Positions 20,917-30,018 of a DNA stretch of 54,552 nucleotides are shown piece by piece. The stretch lies in assembly GCF_014836755.1 (NCBI RefSeq), contig NZ_JACSQF010000001.1, forward strand, positions 34,395 through 88,946, written 5' to 3'. A program made the translations under genes and the position numbers. Source of the stretch: Oerskovia merdavium. Its GTDB lineage: Bacteria; Actinomycetota; Actinomycetes; Actinomycetales; Cellulomonadaceae. The notes beneath the pieces were generated by a model. That model did not search any database. It was given only the letters and a program-made list of their open reading frames with translations, and was not told where the DNA came from. The first letter of the stretch is position 1. The number at the start of each line of letters is the position of its first letter.

Positions 20917-21060
20917 GACGTGAGCTCCTTGCTGGTGTGTCGTGCTGAGAACTGCTCTGCTGATCGCGCTGCACGGCCCGTGGGGGGCGCGTCGCGGGGA
21001 TCTCACCCGCGCATCACCCGCACGAACCCTTGCGGCGGCCCTCTCTCCGAGTGAAGGGTG

Positions 21061-21084
21061 ATGAGTATGCACCACAGACCGTGA
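21061..21084 (+). other. Possible 7-codon leader ORF (MSMHHRP)
   Basis: ATG at 21061 to TGA at 21082-21084 encodes MSMHHRP and is preceded by GAAGGG. It lies 46 bases before the SnoaL-like gene. It could be a leader peptide but is short enough to occur by chance. Confidence 0.2.
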
Positions 21085-21130
21085 CGACGCGGTGGCCGTT
21101 GGACGACCCCGCCGGACGAGCGAGGCGGAC

Positions 21131-21682
21131 ATGAGAAGCACCCACCAGGCCGGGACCGCGGCCGACGCGAACCACGAGGCCGCTGCGACCCACGAGGCCA
21201 CCGCGACCAACAAGGCCACCGCGATCGCCGTGCACACCCAGGCGATTCCGGGAAACCACGCACAGGCCCTGGCGGCGCTGGTCGCCGCCGACTTCCACAA
21301 CCACGACCCGGCCCCCGGGTCCTCGGGCGGGCTCGAAGGGCTCGTCGCGACCATGCACTGGTTCTCGGACGCGTTCTCCGACCAGCACGTCGAGGTGCTG
21401 CACGCCGTGGCCGAGGGTGACCTGGTGGCGCTGCACGTCGCGTTCAGCGCGCGGCACACCGGCTACTTCCGGGGACTGGCCCCCACGGGCCGTCACTTCA
21501 CGGTCCGCGAGATGCACATGCTGCGGTTCGTGGACGGCCGCGAGGCCGAGCACTGGGCGGTGCGCGACGACGCGTGGCTCGTGCGCGAGCTGAGCGAGCA
21601 CCCCGTGGTGCCCACGAGCGCCGTCGTCGCGGCGACCCGGCCGGGCGCCGCGGTGGGGAGCAGCGTGCCCGTCACGGTCTGA
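21131..21682 (+). CDS. SnoaL-like polyketide cyclase/ester cyclase family protein
   Basis: This 183-residue protein has a low-complexity Ala/Thr/His N-terminus (repeats like HEAxATxEATATNKATA) followed by a SnoaL-like NTF2-fold domain. It shows VAADFHNHDPAPG, FSDQHVEVLHAVAEGDLVALH and TGRHFTVREMHMLRFVDGREAEHW. The family includes hydroxyl-epimerases, ester cyclases and many uncharacterised proteins, so the substrate is unknown. The ATG at 21131 is preferred, with GAGG nearby; an upstream GTG at 21092 is possible. It ends 7 bases from the end of mnmA on the opposite strand. Confidence 0.7.
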   Translation: MRSTHQAGTAADANHEAAATHEATATNKATAIAVHTQAIPGNHAQALAALVAADFHNHDPAPGSSGGLEGLVATMHWFSDAFSDQHVEVLHAVAEGDLVALHVAFSARHTGYFRGLAPTGRHFTVREMHMLRFVDGREAEHWAVRDDAWLVRELSEHPVVPTSAVVAATRPGAAVGSSVPVTV

Positions 21683-21689
21683 GACGGGC

Positions 21690-22919
21690 TCAGCCCGCGA
21701 GGCTCGTGGCACGCGCGGCCCGGTAGGCCCGCTGCACGGTCGACTGCCCGACCACGCGCGTGCCCTGGTACACGACGAGCGACTGCCCCGCGGCCACGCC
21801 GCGCAGCGTCTCGCCCGTGAGCTCGACCTCCATGCCGCCGCCCTGCGCGGGCGCTGCACCGGACGCCTCCTCGGACGCTCCCGCCGCAGGCCCGACGACG
21901 GCGCGCACCCGCGCCGGGACCGGCACCCCGTGGGCACGCACCTGGACGGTCGCCTCGAACCAGTCCGACGCGGCCTGGTCCCAGCCCGCGGCGGCGAGGA
22001 CGTCGTCCGCGAGCCACACCGACCGGTCCCCCACGATCCGGTCGACCGTGAGCAGCTCCGCGGGCCCCACGACGACGCGGTTGGAGACCGGCTCGACCTC
22101 GAGCACGTAGCGCGGCTTGCCGTCGGCCGCGGGACGCCCCAGGGCCAGGCCCTTGCGCTGGCCGACCGTGAACGCGTACGCCCCCTCGTGCTCGCCCAGG
22201 ACCTCGCCCTCGCTGTCGACGATCTCGCCGGTGCGTGCTCCCAGGCGCGACCTCAGGAATCCCTGCGTGTCGCCGTCGGACACGAAGCAGATGTCGTACG
22301 AGTCGGGCTTGTTCGAGACGGACAGCCCGCGCCGCTCGGCCTCCTCGCGCACCTCGTCCTTGGACGTGAAGCCACCCAGCGGGAAGATCGAGCGGGCCAG
22401 GCGCTCGGGCCCCATGACCGCGAGCACGTACGACTGGTCCTTGGCCTCGTTGGGCGAGCGGTGCAGCTCGCGGACCGTGCGGGTCACGGGCTCGCCGTCG
22501 GGCCCGGTCTCCGTGACCTCGCGCGTGACGACCTGCGCGTAGTGGCCCGTCGCGACCGCGTCGAAGCCGAGCGCGGTCGCCTTGTCGAGCAGCGCCTCGA
22601 ACTTGATGTGCTCGTTGCAGCGCACGCACGGGTTGGGCGTGCGCCCGGCCTCGTACTCGGAGAGGAAGTCCGCGACGACCGTGTCCTCGAAGCGCTCCGA
22701 GAGGTCCCACACGTAGTACGGGATGCCCAGGACGTCGGCCGCGCGGCGTGCGTCGCCCGCGTCCTCGATCGAGCAGCACCCGCGCGACCCGGCGCGGAAC
22801 TGCTCACGGTTGCGGGACAGGGCCATGTGCACGCCGACCACCTCGTGGCCGGCCTCGACGGCCAGTGCGGCCGCGACGGCGGAGTCCACCCCGCCGGACA
22901 TCGCTGCCAGGACTCTCAT
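21690..22919 (-). CDS. mnmA: tRNA 2-thiouridylase MnmA
   Basis: This 409-residue enzyme installs the 2-thio group on uridine 34 of tRNA Lys/Glu/Gln using persulfide sulfur. The PP-loop [10 protein letters not shown] begins at residue 8. The catalytic cysteines are in [12 protein letters not shown] and [11 protein letters not shown], and FTVGQRKGL marks the C-terminal barrel. An Ala/Gly-rich insertion ([19 protein letters not shown]) interrupts the last domain. The ATG at 22919 has GAGGAGG upstream and overlaps the TGA of the cysteine desulfurase gene (ATGA), so sulfur donor and acceptor are co-translated. Confidence 0.96.
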   Translation of the reverse strand: MRVLAAMSGGVDSAVAAALAVEAGHEVVGVHMALSRNREQFRAGSRGCCSIEDAGDARRAADVLGIPYYVWDLSERFEDTVVADFLSEYEAGRTPNPCVRCNEHIKFEALLDKATALGFDAVATGHYAQVVTREVTETGPDGEPVTRTVRELHRSPNEAKDQSYVLAVMGPERLARSIFPLGGFTSKDEVREEAERRGLSVSNKPDSYDICFVSDGDTQGFLRSRLGARTGEIVDSEGEVLGEHEGAYAFTVGQRKGLALGRPAADGKPRYVLEVEPVSNRVVVGPAELLTVDRIVGDRSVWLADDVLAAAGWDQAASDWFEATVQVRAHGVPVPARVRAVVGPAAGASEEASGAAPAQGGGMEVELTGETLRGVAAGQSLVVYQGTRVVGQSTVQRAYRAARATSLAG

Positions 22920-24187
22920 GCAGGCCTCCTCGTCGTGCTGGTGGTGGTGCTGCTGACGCCCCGGCTCGTGCCCGCGGAGGACGCGAGACCCGCGGCCTGC
23001 GCGCGCGCCACGACCTGGGGCAACGCGTCCAGGAGCCGCTGCACGTCGGCGTGCGTCGAGGTCGCGCCGAGCGAGAACCGCAGCGCACCGCGCGCGTCGT
23101 CCTCGGGCACGCCCATCGCGAGCAGGACGTGCGAGGGCTGCGGGACCCCGGCCTGGCACGCCGAACCCGTCGACGTCTGGACGCCGGCCGAGTCCAGCAG
23201 GTACAGCAACGAGTCTCCCTCGCAGCCGGGGAACGTGAAGTGGGCGTTGCCGGGCAGCCGCCGCGACGGGTCGACCAGCGGGTCCGGCCCCCGCAGGACC
23301 GCGCCGGGGACGGCCGCGCGCACGCCGCGCACCAGCTCGTCGCGCAGCCCGGCCAGGTGCTCGGCGCGCTCGGCGCGCGCCCCGACGGCCTCGGTCACCG
23401 CGACCGCGAACGACCGGATGGCCGGGGTGTCGAGCGTGCCCGAGCGCACGCCGCGCTCCTGCCCGCCGCCGTGCAGCACCGGCGTGAGCGGCAGCCCCCG
23501 CTTCGCGAGCAGGGCGCCCACGCCCACCGGCCCGCCGAGCTTGTGGCCCGTGAGGGTCAGGGCGTCGAGCCCGCTCGCGGTGAAGTCCACCGGGACCTGG
23601 CCCACGGCCTGCACAGCGTCGGAGTGCACGGGGATCCCGTACGGGCGCGCGATCTGCACGACCTCCTGGACCGGCTGGATCGTCCCGACCTCGTTGTTGG
23701 CCCACATGACCGAGATCAGCGCGACCTCGTCGCCCTTGGCCGCGAGCTCGGCCCGCAGGGCGTCCAGGTCGAGGCGCCCCTCGTCGTCGACGGGCAGCAG
23801 GACGATCTCCGCGCCCGTGTGCTCGGCCATCCAGAACGCCGGGTCGAGCACCGCGTGGTGCTCGACCGCCGAGACGAGGATGCGCCGCCGCCGGGGCTCG
23901 GTCGTGCGACGTCCCCAGAACAGGCCCTTGATCGCGAGGTTGTCCGACTCGGTGCCTCCCGCGGTGAAGATCACCTCGCTGGGGCGCGCGCCGAGCGCCG
24001 CGGCCACGGCCTCGCGCGACTCCTCGACGACACGGCGCGCTGCCCGTCCCGCCGAGTGCAGCGAGGACGGGTTGCCGGTCGCCGTCAGCTCCGCGACGAA
24101 CGCTTCGATCGCCGCGGGAGACATGGGGGTCGTCGCGGCGTGGTCGAGGTACGCGCCGGCACCGGGCGCGGCAGGGGTGGAGGTCAT
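22916..24187 (-). CDS. iscS: Cysteine desulfurase (NifS/IscS type)
   Basis: This 423-residue PLP enzyme converts cysteine to alanine and a protein persulfide, supplying MnmA and perhaps other sulfur acceptors. PLP Lys216 is in LTGHKLGG; the persulfide Cys344 is in STGSACQAG; the start [11 protein letters not shown] is typical. The ATG at 24187 is used. TAGACT, about 19 bases upstream, may be a -10. The C-terminus is a short Ser/Thr/Arg-rich tail. It heads the iscS-mnmA operon, in line with the conserved actinobacterial arrangement. Confidence 0.95.
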   Translation of the reverse strand: MTSTPAAPGAGAYLDHAATTPMSPAAIEAFVAELTATGNPSSLHSAGRAARRVVEESREAVAAALGARPSEVIFTAGGTESDNLAIKGLFWGRRTTEPRRRRILVSAVEHHAVLDPAFWMAEHTGAEIVLLPVDDEGRLDLDALRAELAAKGDEVALISVMWANNEVGTIQPVQEVVQIARPYGIPVHSDAVQAVGQVPVDFTASGLDALTLTGHKLGGPVGVGALLAKRGLPLTPVLHGGGQERGVRSGTLDTPAIRSFAVAVTEAVGARAERAEHLAGLRDELVRGVRAAVPGAVLRGPDPLVDPSRRLPGNAHFTFPGCEGDSLLYLLDSAGVQTSTGSACQAGVPQPSHVLLAMGVPEDDARGALRFSLGATSTHADVQRLLDALPQVVARAQAAGLASSAGTSRGVSSTTTSTTRRPA

Positions 24188-24291
24188 GGGGCGATCACAG
24201 TCGTCCAGTCTACGAAGGGTTCCTGGGGCTCGCTGTCACACGGTCGCCGAGGGACGTCCCGAGGCCCCTCGGCCGACCTGTGGGACCGCGC

Positions 24292-24319
24292 TGGACAGCC
24301 CAGGAAAACGCGATATCTT
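24292..24319 (+). promoter_or_regulatory. Promoter of leader ORF and kinase gene
   Basis: TGGACA (24292-24297), a 16-base spacer and TATCTT (24314-24319) precede the ATG at 24325 by 5 bases, so the transcript would begin at or near that codon. Confidence 0.5.
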
Positions 24320-24324
24320 GACAG

Positions 24325-24432
24325 ATGCCCGATCGTCCTCGGATCGACGTCCTCGGTTCGTTCCCCGCCGTGGACCGCCCCCGGGACGCCTTCGCGCGGT
24401 TCCCCCCTCAGACTCCCCTCCTCACCTTGTGA
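24325..24432 (+). CDS. 35-residue leader ORF overlapping the kinase start
   Basis: ATG at 24325 directly follows a promoter-like element and opens a 36-codon frame beginning MPDRPRIDVLGSF. Its TGA (24430-24432) overlaps a GTG (24429) that opens the downstream kinase frame, giving GTGA coupling. No homologue is recognised. It could be a short protein or a translational-coupling leader. The arrangement explains how the kinase gene, which lacks a ribosome site, might be translated. Confidence 0.4.
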   Translation: MPDRPRIDVLGSFPAVDRPRDAFARFPPQTPLLTL

Positions 24433-25520
24433 GAGTGCCACACCCCATGCCCGACGACGCCGCGACCACCACCGTGGTCCGCTCACCGGAGGATCCGCGC
24501 GCCCACGCGAGCGACCGGCTGCGCTGGGCGCAGCTCCCCGCCGAGCTGCGCGACGAGATCGAGGCGACCATGAACGCCCGGGTCGTGGAGGAGATCAGCG
24601 TCGTGAGCGGCTTCAGCCCGGGCATGGGCTCGCTCGTGCGGCTCTCGACGGGCGACCAGGTCTTCCTCAAGGCGGCCCGCACTCTCGACGCGCCCGAGTG
24701 CGCCGACCTGCACCGGGCCGAGGCCAAGATCTCGGTGCGCCTGCCCGCAGCCGTCCCCATGCCGCGCTTCCTGTGGGGTCACGGCGACGGTGACTGGATC
24801 GTGCTCGCGTCCGAGGCGATCGACGGCTACCCGCCCCGCGTCCCGTGGGACCCCGCGGTGCTCGGTCGCGTGCTCGAGACCCTCGACGACCTCGCGCGCG
24901 TCCCCGGCGCACGCCAGATCCCCCTGCCGCCCGCCGGCCCCCAGCTCGCGTCGGCCGCGATCGGATGGGGCCGCGTCCAGCGCGAGCCGTACCAGCACCT
25001 CGAGCACGTCTCGCCCTGGGCAGCACAGCACCTGGACCGGCTCGTCGAGGCCGAGCTGGGCGTGCTCGTCGCGTGCGAGGGCGAGTCGATCGTCCACGGC
25101 GACATGCGTGCCGAGAACCTCGCCGTGACCGACGACCAGGTCTACGTCCTCGACTGGCCCTACGCCATGCGCGGGGCGGGCTGGCTCGACCTCGCCCACC
25201 TGCTCGTCACGGTCGGCGCCCAGGGCGTCGAGGGCGTGTTCGAGCCCGTCGACGTCGAGGTCCCGTGCGACGGAGGACCACCGGTCGTGCGCTGGGACGA
25301 CGCCGAGCGCGCCGGAGCCTGGCTCACGGCCGTGTTCGACGACCACCCGCTGGGCGCCGAGGTGCACCCCGAGGACCTGCGCTCGATCGTCGGCGGGTTC
25401 GCAGGATTCTCCCTGGACACCGCCCGTCGCCCCGCTCCCCCGGGCCGGCCGTGCCTCCCGGACCGCTCCCTGGGCCGGGCGCTCGCGGGTCTCGCCTGGC
25501 TCGAGCACCTCGGACTCTGA
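24429..25520 (+). CDS. Aminoglycoside phosphotransferase-family kinase
   Basis: This 363-residue protein of the APH/choline kinase fold probably phosphorylates a small molecule. The catalytic-loop motif is IVHGDMRAENLAV (HGDxxxxN) and the metal-binding aspartate is in VYVLDWPYA. N-lobe residues include VVSGFSPGMGSLVRL and VFLKAA. The substrate is unknown; resistance should not be assumed. The start is GTG 24429 (coupled to the leader ORF) or ATG 24447. It is divergent from iscS and followed by a strong terminator. Confidence 0.8.
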   Translation: MRVPHPMPDDAATTTVVRSPEDPRAHASDRLRWAQLPAELRDEIEATMNARVVEEISVVSGFSPGMGSLVRLSTGDQVFLKAARTLDAPECADLHRAEAKISVRLPAAVPMPRFLWGHGDGDWIVLASEAIDGYPPRVPWDPAVLGRVLETLDDLARVPGARQIPLPPAGPQLASAAIGWGRVQREPYQHLEHVSPWAAQHLDRLVEAELGVLVACEGESIVHGDMRAENLAVTDDQVYVLDWPYAMRGAGWLDLAHLLVTVGAQGVEGVFEPVDVEVPCDGGPPVVRWDDAERAGAWLTAVFDDHPLGAEVHPEDLRSIVGGFAGFSLDTARRPAPPGRPCLPDRSLGRALAGLAWLEHLGL

Positions 25521-25583
25521 CCCGCTCCAGGGACCTCGCACCGGCGCGACCCCGCCCCCGCGACCCGCAGCACCCCCGGGCGC

Positions 25584-25621
25584 ACGCACGCCCCGGCAGG
25601 CGAGCCTGCCGGGGCGTGCGT
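25584..25621. terminator. Bidirectional terminator, 17-bp stem
   Basis: ACGCACGCCCCGGCAGG (25584-25600) pairs with its exact complement at 25605-25621 around CGAG. It separates the convergent kinase and etfA genes. Confidence 0.85.
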
Positions 25622-25636
25622 CGTTCGTGCGGGTGG

Positions 25637-26614
25637 TCAGCCCTTGTGCTCGCGGATGACCTTCGCCGCCTGCGGCAGCACCTCGGCGAGGTCGCCGACG
25701 ACCGCGAAGTCCGCGATCTCGAACAGCGGGCAGTCGGAGTCGTTGTTGACCGCGACGATGACCTGCGAGGCCTGCATGCCACCACGGTGGTGCGGAGCCC
25801 CCGAGATGCCCGCACCGATATACAGGCGGGGCGCGATCGTCACGCCGGTCTGGCCGATGAACGTGTCGAACCAGCCCTCGTAGACCGCGTCGCGGGTTGC
25901 GCCCACGGCCGCGCCGAGCGCGTCCGCGAGCTCCTCGATCGGAGCGAAGTCACCGTCGGTGCCGCGCCCGCCGGCCACGACCGACGCGGCCTCGGCCAGG
26001 CTCGGGCGCCCGCCCTCGACGACCGGCTTCTCCTCGCGCGAGACGACCGTGACCCGCGTGGCCGACGCCGGGACCTCGACGGGGAACCCGATGACCTCGG
26101 TCGCGACCGAGGACTCGGCAGGCTCCGGCACGACCGAGTTGGCGCGGACCGTGAAGACCGCGACGTCCGTCGAGACCTCGCACGCGGTGTCCCACGAGCC
26201 TGCGAAGACCCGCTTGTAGCCCACCGCCTTGCCGTCCTCGGCACGGACCGCGGCGGCGTCGATCACGAGGCCCGCACCGAGCTCGTACGCGAGGCGCGCG
26301 GCGGCCTCCTTGTTGGGGAAGGTCGCCGAGAGCAGCACGACGTCGGCGTTCGCGCGGCGCACCGCGGTCGCGAGCGTCTGCGAGACGACGGCCGTCAGGT
26401 GCTCGGCGCCGGGACTCAGGGACGTGGGCAGCTCGGCCTGGAGGACCGTGTCGACGCCGTAGGCGCCGAGCTGGGCGAGCGTCGTGACGCTCGGGCTGCC
26501 GAGCGTCACCGCCTTGGGTCGCCCGAGGCTGCGGGCGATGGTGAGGAGCTCGAGGGCCGCGGAGCGCAGCTGCGTCTCCGGGGAGTCGAGCAGGACGAGG
26601 ACGTTGGTGGTCAC
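25637..26614 (-). CDS. etfA: Electron transfer flavoprotein alpha subunit
   Basis: This 325-residue FAD-binding subunit accepts electrons from acyl-CoA and related dehydrogenases. The C-terminal FAD motif is well kept (GQTGVTIAPRLYIGAGISGA, then HRGGMQAS, NNDSDCPLF, FAVVGDLAEVLP). The N-terminal half is an ETF domain. The GTG at 26614 has GAGAGGGAA upstream. It lies 11 bases after etfB, in one operon. This etfBA pair matches the fixAB pair near iscS/mnmA in mycobacteria. No ETF:quinone oxidoreductase gene is in the window. Confidence 0.95.
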   Translation of the reverse strand: MTTNVLVLLDSPETQLRSAALELLTIARSLGRPKAVTLGSPSVTTLAQLGAYGVDTVLQAELPTSLSPGAEHLTAVVSQTLATAVRRANADVVLLSATFPNKEAAARLAYELGAGLVIDAAAVRAEDGKAVGYKRVFAGSWDTACEVSTDVAVFTVRANSVVPEPAESSVATEVIGFPVEVPASATRVTVVSREEKPVVEGGRPSLAEAASVVAGGRGTDGDFAPIEELADALGAAVGATRDAVYEGWFDTFIGQTGVTIAPRLYIGAGISGAPHHRGGMQASQVIVAVNNDSDCPLFEIADFAVVGDLAEVLPQAAKVIREHKG

Positions 26615-26625
26615 GGTGTTCCCTC

Positions 26626-27435
26626 TCAGACCAGCTCGTTGCGGATGAGGAACTCGGCCAGTGCACGGCCGCCCTCGCCCTTGTCGACGACGACCTCGAC
26701 CTCGGGGCGCGGCGGGCGCGGCGTGGCGCTGAGGATGTGCGTGCGCGCACCGGCGTCGCCCACCGTTGCGGGGTCGATGCCCAGGTCCGCGAGGCTCCAG
26801 ACCTCGATGGGCTGGGTGCGCGCGGCCATGATGAGCTTGAAGTTCGGGAAGCGCGGCCAGTTCGCGTGGTCCGTCACCGAGACCACCGCGGGCAGCGGTG
26901 CAGAGAGCACCTCGAGCGCGTCGTCGAGCTCGCGCGTGACCTGAGCGGTCCGTGCGTCGGCGTCGACCTCGAGCTTGCCCGCGAGCGTGAGCTGCGGCAG
27001 GTCGAGCTCGGCCGCGAGCAGCACCGGGACGACGGACCCCAGCCCGTCGAGCGCGGCCATGCCCGTGACGACCAGGTCGACCGGGCCCTCCTCCTCGAGC
27101 TTGCGGATCGCGGCGGCCAGCGTGCTGACGGTGCCGAAGTAGTCCGAGCCCGCGAGCGCCTCGTCGCTCACGCGCACCCCGCGTCCGACGCCCATCTGGT
27201 ACGCCTTGCGGATCGCGGTGTCGGACTCGGGGCCTGCCATGGTCAGGACGACGACCTCGGAGGACGACTGCTCGTCCTCGGGCAGCGACTCGACGATCTT
27301 CAGGGCGGCCTCGATCGCGTTCTCGTCGAGCTCGTTGAGCGTCCCCTCCTCCGACGAGCGCACGACGCGGCCCTCGTCGAATCGACGGTCGGCGTGGATA
27401 TCGGGAACATACTTGACGGCGACGACGATCCTCAT
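26626..27435 (-). CDS. etfB: Electron transfer flavoprotein beta subunit
   Basis: This 269-residue AMP-binding subunit pairs with EtfA. It opens MRIVVAVKYVPD and has the family segments LNELDENAIEAALK and LDLPQLTLAGKLEVD. The ATG at 27435 has GGAG upstream. A TAGGGT on the minus strand near 27520 could be its -10. It is divergent from glgX. Short C-terminal PRPPRPEVEVVVDKGEGG is normal for the family. Confidence 0.95.
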   Translation of the reverse strand: MRIVVAVKYVPDIHADRRFDEGRVVRSSEEGTLNELDENAIEAALKIVESLPEDEQSSSEVVVLTMAGPESDTAIRKAYQMGVGRGVRVSDEALAGSDYFGTVSTLAAAIRKLEEEGPVDLVVTGMAALDGLGSVVPVLLAAELDLPQLTLAGKLEVDADARTAQVTRELDDALEVLSAPLPAVVSVTDHANWPRFPNFKLIMAARTQPIEVWSLADLGIDPATVGDAGARTHILSATPRPPRPEVEVVVDKGEGGRALAEFLIRNELV

Positions 27436-27565
27436 CGTGATGAGCTCCGTGGGTGGGCGACGGTGGACCCGGGACGAACCCGCACGCCAGGTCCCCTCGC
27501 GAGGACGCGGCACAGTCGAAACCCTACCGGGCAGCGCGCCGGCGCCGGGTGAGATCTTGCGCACG

Positions 27566-27575
27566 ACCACGTGGT
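27566..27575. promoter_or_regulatory. ACCACGTGGT palindrome between etfB and glgX
   Basis: A perfect 10-bp palindrome lies in the divergent region, 40 bases before the glgX start. It is a candidate regulator site but short. Confidence 0.25.
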
Positions 27576-27602
27576 GAGCACGAACCGTCCACGACCGGGC
27601 CG

Positions 27603-27608
27603 CACAAT
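27603..27608 (+). promoter_or_regulatory. Leaderless -10 of glgX
   Basis: CACAAT lies exactly 6 bases before the GTG at 27615. The intervening GGAGGG is too close to act as a ribosome site. Confidence 0.45.
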
Positions 27609-27614
27609 GGAGGG

Positions 27615-29924
27615 GTGCAAGCGCTTGCCCCCACCCCCCGCCCCCGCCCCTCGCACGGCCCGGTCCCGCCGCTCGGCGTGCACCTCGCAGGAGACGGCGT
27701 CGACGTCGCCGTGCTCGCGTCGCACGCGAGCGCCGTCGACCTCTGCCTGCTCGACGTCTCCCCCGACGGTGAGATCCACGAGCGGCGCGTCGCGCTCGAC
27801 GGGCCGAGCTACGGCGTCTGGCACGGTCGTGTGCCCGGCGTGCGCGAGGGGCAGCGCTACGGCTTCCGCGCCCACGGTCCCTGGGATCCCGCCGCAGGTC
27901 TCCGGTACAACCCCGCGAAGCTGCTCCTCGACCCGTACGCGCGCGGGCTCGTGGGCGAGCTCGACGAGGACCCCTCGACGCGCGGGCACGTGACCGAGCG
28001 CGACGCCTCGGGAGCGCTCGTCGGCGACCCGGGCGGTCCGGCCGACCCGCGCAACTCCGCGGCCCACGTGCCGCACTCAATCGTCGTGGCCCCGCGCACG
28101 AACCACCCGCCCGTGCGCCGGCCGCAGGTCCCGTGGGCCGACACCGTGCTGTACGAGGCGCACGTGCGCGGCCTGACCATGCAGCTCGAGGCCGTGCCCG
28201 AGCCGCTGCGCGGCACCTACGCGGGGCTCGCTCACCCGGCCACGATCGCGCACCTCCGGGACCTGGGTGTCACGACGATCGAGCTCCTGCCGATCCACGC
28301 GTTCCTGTCGGAGCCGCACCTCGTGGCCAAGGGCCTGACCAACTACTGGGGCTACTCGACGGCCGGGTTCTTCGCCCCGCACGCGCCGTACGCGACGCGG
28401 GCCGCGCAGGAGGCCGGGCCGGGCGCCGTGGTCGACGAGGTCCGCGGCATGGTCCACCTGCTGCACGAGGCCGGGATCGAGGTCGTGCTCGACGTGGTCC
28501 ACAACCACACGTGCGAGGGCGGGGTCGACGGGCCCCACCTGTCGTGGCGCGGCCTCGACAACCCCGTGCACTACCTGCACGACGGCGCGACCCCGGCCCG
28601 GCTGGCCGACGTCACCGGGACGGGCAACAGCCTCGACTTCCGGCGCGCCCGCGTGGTCCAGGCGACGCTCGACTCGCTGCGCTACTGGGCCCAGGAGATC
28701 GGGGTCGACGGCTTCCGGTTCGACCTCGCGGTGACCCTCGGTCGCGGGCCGAGCGGGTTCGACCCCGACCACCCGTTCCTCGTCGCGCTCCAGACCGACC
28801 CCGTGCTGAACGGGCTCAAGCTCATCGCCGAACCGTGGGACGTGGGCCCTGGTGGGTGGCGGACCGGGCAGTTCCCCGCCCCGATGGCCGAGTGGAACGA
28901 CCGCTTCCGCGGCGCCGTGCGCCAGTTCTGGCTCGCCGACCCCCGTGAGGCCTCGCACGGGCGCCAGGGCCAGGGCGTGCGCGAGCTCGCGACCCGCCTG
29001 GCCGGGTCGGCAGACCTGTTCGGGCACAGCGACCCGCCGCTCATGCGCGGGCCGGTCGCGTCGATCAACTTCGTGACGGCCCACGACGGCTTCACGCTCG
29101 CCGACCTCGTCGCCTACGAGCACAAGCACAACGAGGCCAACGGCGAGGGCAACCGGGACGGCAGCGACGACAACCGGTCCTGGAACCACGGCATCGAGGG
29201 ACGGCTGCAGGACGAGGAGGCCGTGCTCGAGCACGGGGGGTTCGAGCCCGGGCTCGTGATCGCTCCCCTGCGGCGACGCTCGATCCGCAACCTCATGGCC
29301 ACGCAGATCCTGGCCGCGGGCAGCCCCATGCTCACGGCGGGCGACGAGATGGGCCGCACGCAGCGGGGCAACAACAACGCCTACTGCCAGGACGGGCCGC
29401 TGTCCTGGGTGAGCTGGGACCTGTCGCCGTGGCGCAAGGACCTGCTCGCGACCACGACGCACCTGCTCGCCCTGCGCCGCGAGCACGCCGCGCTGCGCAG
29501 CGACGCGTTCTTCCACGGCAGGCCGCGTCATGCCGCCGAGGACGCTGTCCCGGACCTCGCGTGGTTCGACTCCGCCGGGCGTCCTCTCGACCACGACGCC
29601 TGGCACGACCCCGGGTTCCGGGTCCTGCAGATGCTGCGCACGGGCCCGGACGAGGGCGACCGGGACGTGCTCGTCGTGGTCAACGGTGCGCTCGACACGG
29701 TCGAGGTCACGCTCGCCGAGGTGCCGGGACGCGGCGGGGCTGCGGGCTGCGCCTGGGAGCTCGCGTGGGACTCCGACTGGGAGCACCCCACCGAGGGCGA
29801 GCACGGGGGCGAGGGCACCGAGGGCGCCTCCGCCGACCAGGACCCCGCTGGCAGGACCGGCGCGCAGCCCGTCCTGCTCGAGCCCCTCAGCATGCAGGTC
29901 TACCTCTCCGCTCCGCAGCGCTGA
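27615..29924 (+). CDS. glgX: Glycogen debranching enzyme GlgX
   Basis: This 769-residue GH13 isoamylase-type enzyme hydrolyses alpha-1,6 branches of glycogen or limit dextrin. An N-terminal CBM48/E-set domain (PPLGVHLAGDGVDVAV) precedes the barrel. Catalytic Asp370 is in GFRFDLAVTLGR, Glu406 in LIAEPWD, and the third acid is in VTAHDGFTLAD. The family motif NEANGEGNRDG follows. An acidic/Gly-rich insert occurs near residue 720. The GTG at 27615 fits a leaderless -10, and a LacI-type palindrome covers the first codons. The TGA forms the first bases of palindromic element B. Confidence 0.95.
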   Translation: MQALAPTPRPRPSHGPVPPLGVHLAGDGVDVAVLASHASAVDLCLLDVSPDGEIHERRVALDGPSYGVWHGRVPGVREGQRYGFRAHGPWDPAAGLRYNPAKLLLDPYARGLVGELDEDPSTRGHVTERDASGALVGDPGGPADPRNSAAHVPHSIVVAPRTNHPPVRRPQVPWADTVLYEAHVRGLTMQLEAVPEPLRGTYAGLAHPATIAHLRDLGVTTIELLPIHAFLSEPHLVAKGLTNYWGYSTAGFFAPHAPYATRAAQEAGPGAVVDEVRGMVHLLHEAGIEVVLDVVHNHTCEGGVDGPHLSWRGLDNPVHYLHDGATPARLADVTGTGNSLDFRRARVVQATLDSLRYWAQEIGVDGFRFDLAVTLGRGPSGFDPDHPFLVALQTDPVLNGLKLIAEPWDVGPGGWRTGQFPAPMAEWNDRFRGAVRQFWLADPREASHGRQGQGVRELATRLAGSADLFGHSDPPLMRGPVASINFVTAHDGFTLADLVAYEHKHNEANGEGNRDGSDDNRSWNHGIEGRLQDEEAVLEHGGFEPGLVIAPLRRRSIRNLMATQILAAGSPMLTAGDEMGRTQRGNNNAYCQDGPLSWVSWDLSPWRKDLLATTTHLLALRREHAALRSDAFFHGRPRHAAEDAVPDLAWFDSAGRPLDHDAWHDPGFRVLQMLRTGPDEGDRDVLVVVNGALDTVEVTLAEVPGRGGAAGCAWELAWDSDWEHPTEGEHGGEGTEGASADQDPAGRTGAQPVLLEPLSMQVYLSAPQR
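27616..27629. promoter_or_regulatory. LacI-family operator over the glgX start codon
   Basis: TGCAAGCGCTTGCC contains the perfect palindrome GCAAGCGCTTGC and matches the LacI-type pattern TGNAANCGNTTNCA at all but the last base. It spans the start codon and presumed start site, so binding would repress initiation. Confidence 0.55.
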
Positions 29925-29988
29925 GGTAGAGGTCCGGCGTCGGGGTAGAGGTCCCGAGACCTCTACCCCGACGCCGGACCTCTACCTC
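29923..29988. repeat. Palindromic element B, perfect 31-4-31
   Basis: GAGGTAGAGGTC, CGGCGTC, GGGGTAGAGGTC (29923-29953) are repeated exactly in complement at 29958-29988 around a CCGA loop. This is a perfect 31-bp stem directly at the glgX stop codon. It has the same block plan as elements A, C and D. It could act as a terminator but lacks a U tract. Confidence 0.95.
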
Positions 29989-30006
29989 GCGAGGGGACAC
30001 GGGGTC

Positions 30007-30012
30007 TAGTCT
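30007..30012 (+). promoter_or_regulatory. Leaderless -10 of flavoprotein gene
   Basis: TAGTCT lies exactly 6 bases before the ATG at 30019, immediately after element B. Confidence 0.5.
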
Positions 30013-30018
30013 CTGCGC

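Noticed and set aside
24429-25520. Aminoglycoside resistance gene
   Set aside because: Only the general kinase motifs are visible; the family covers many substrates and nothing shows drug specificity.
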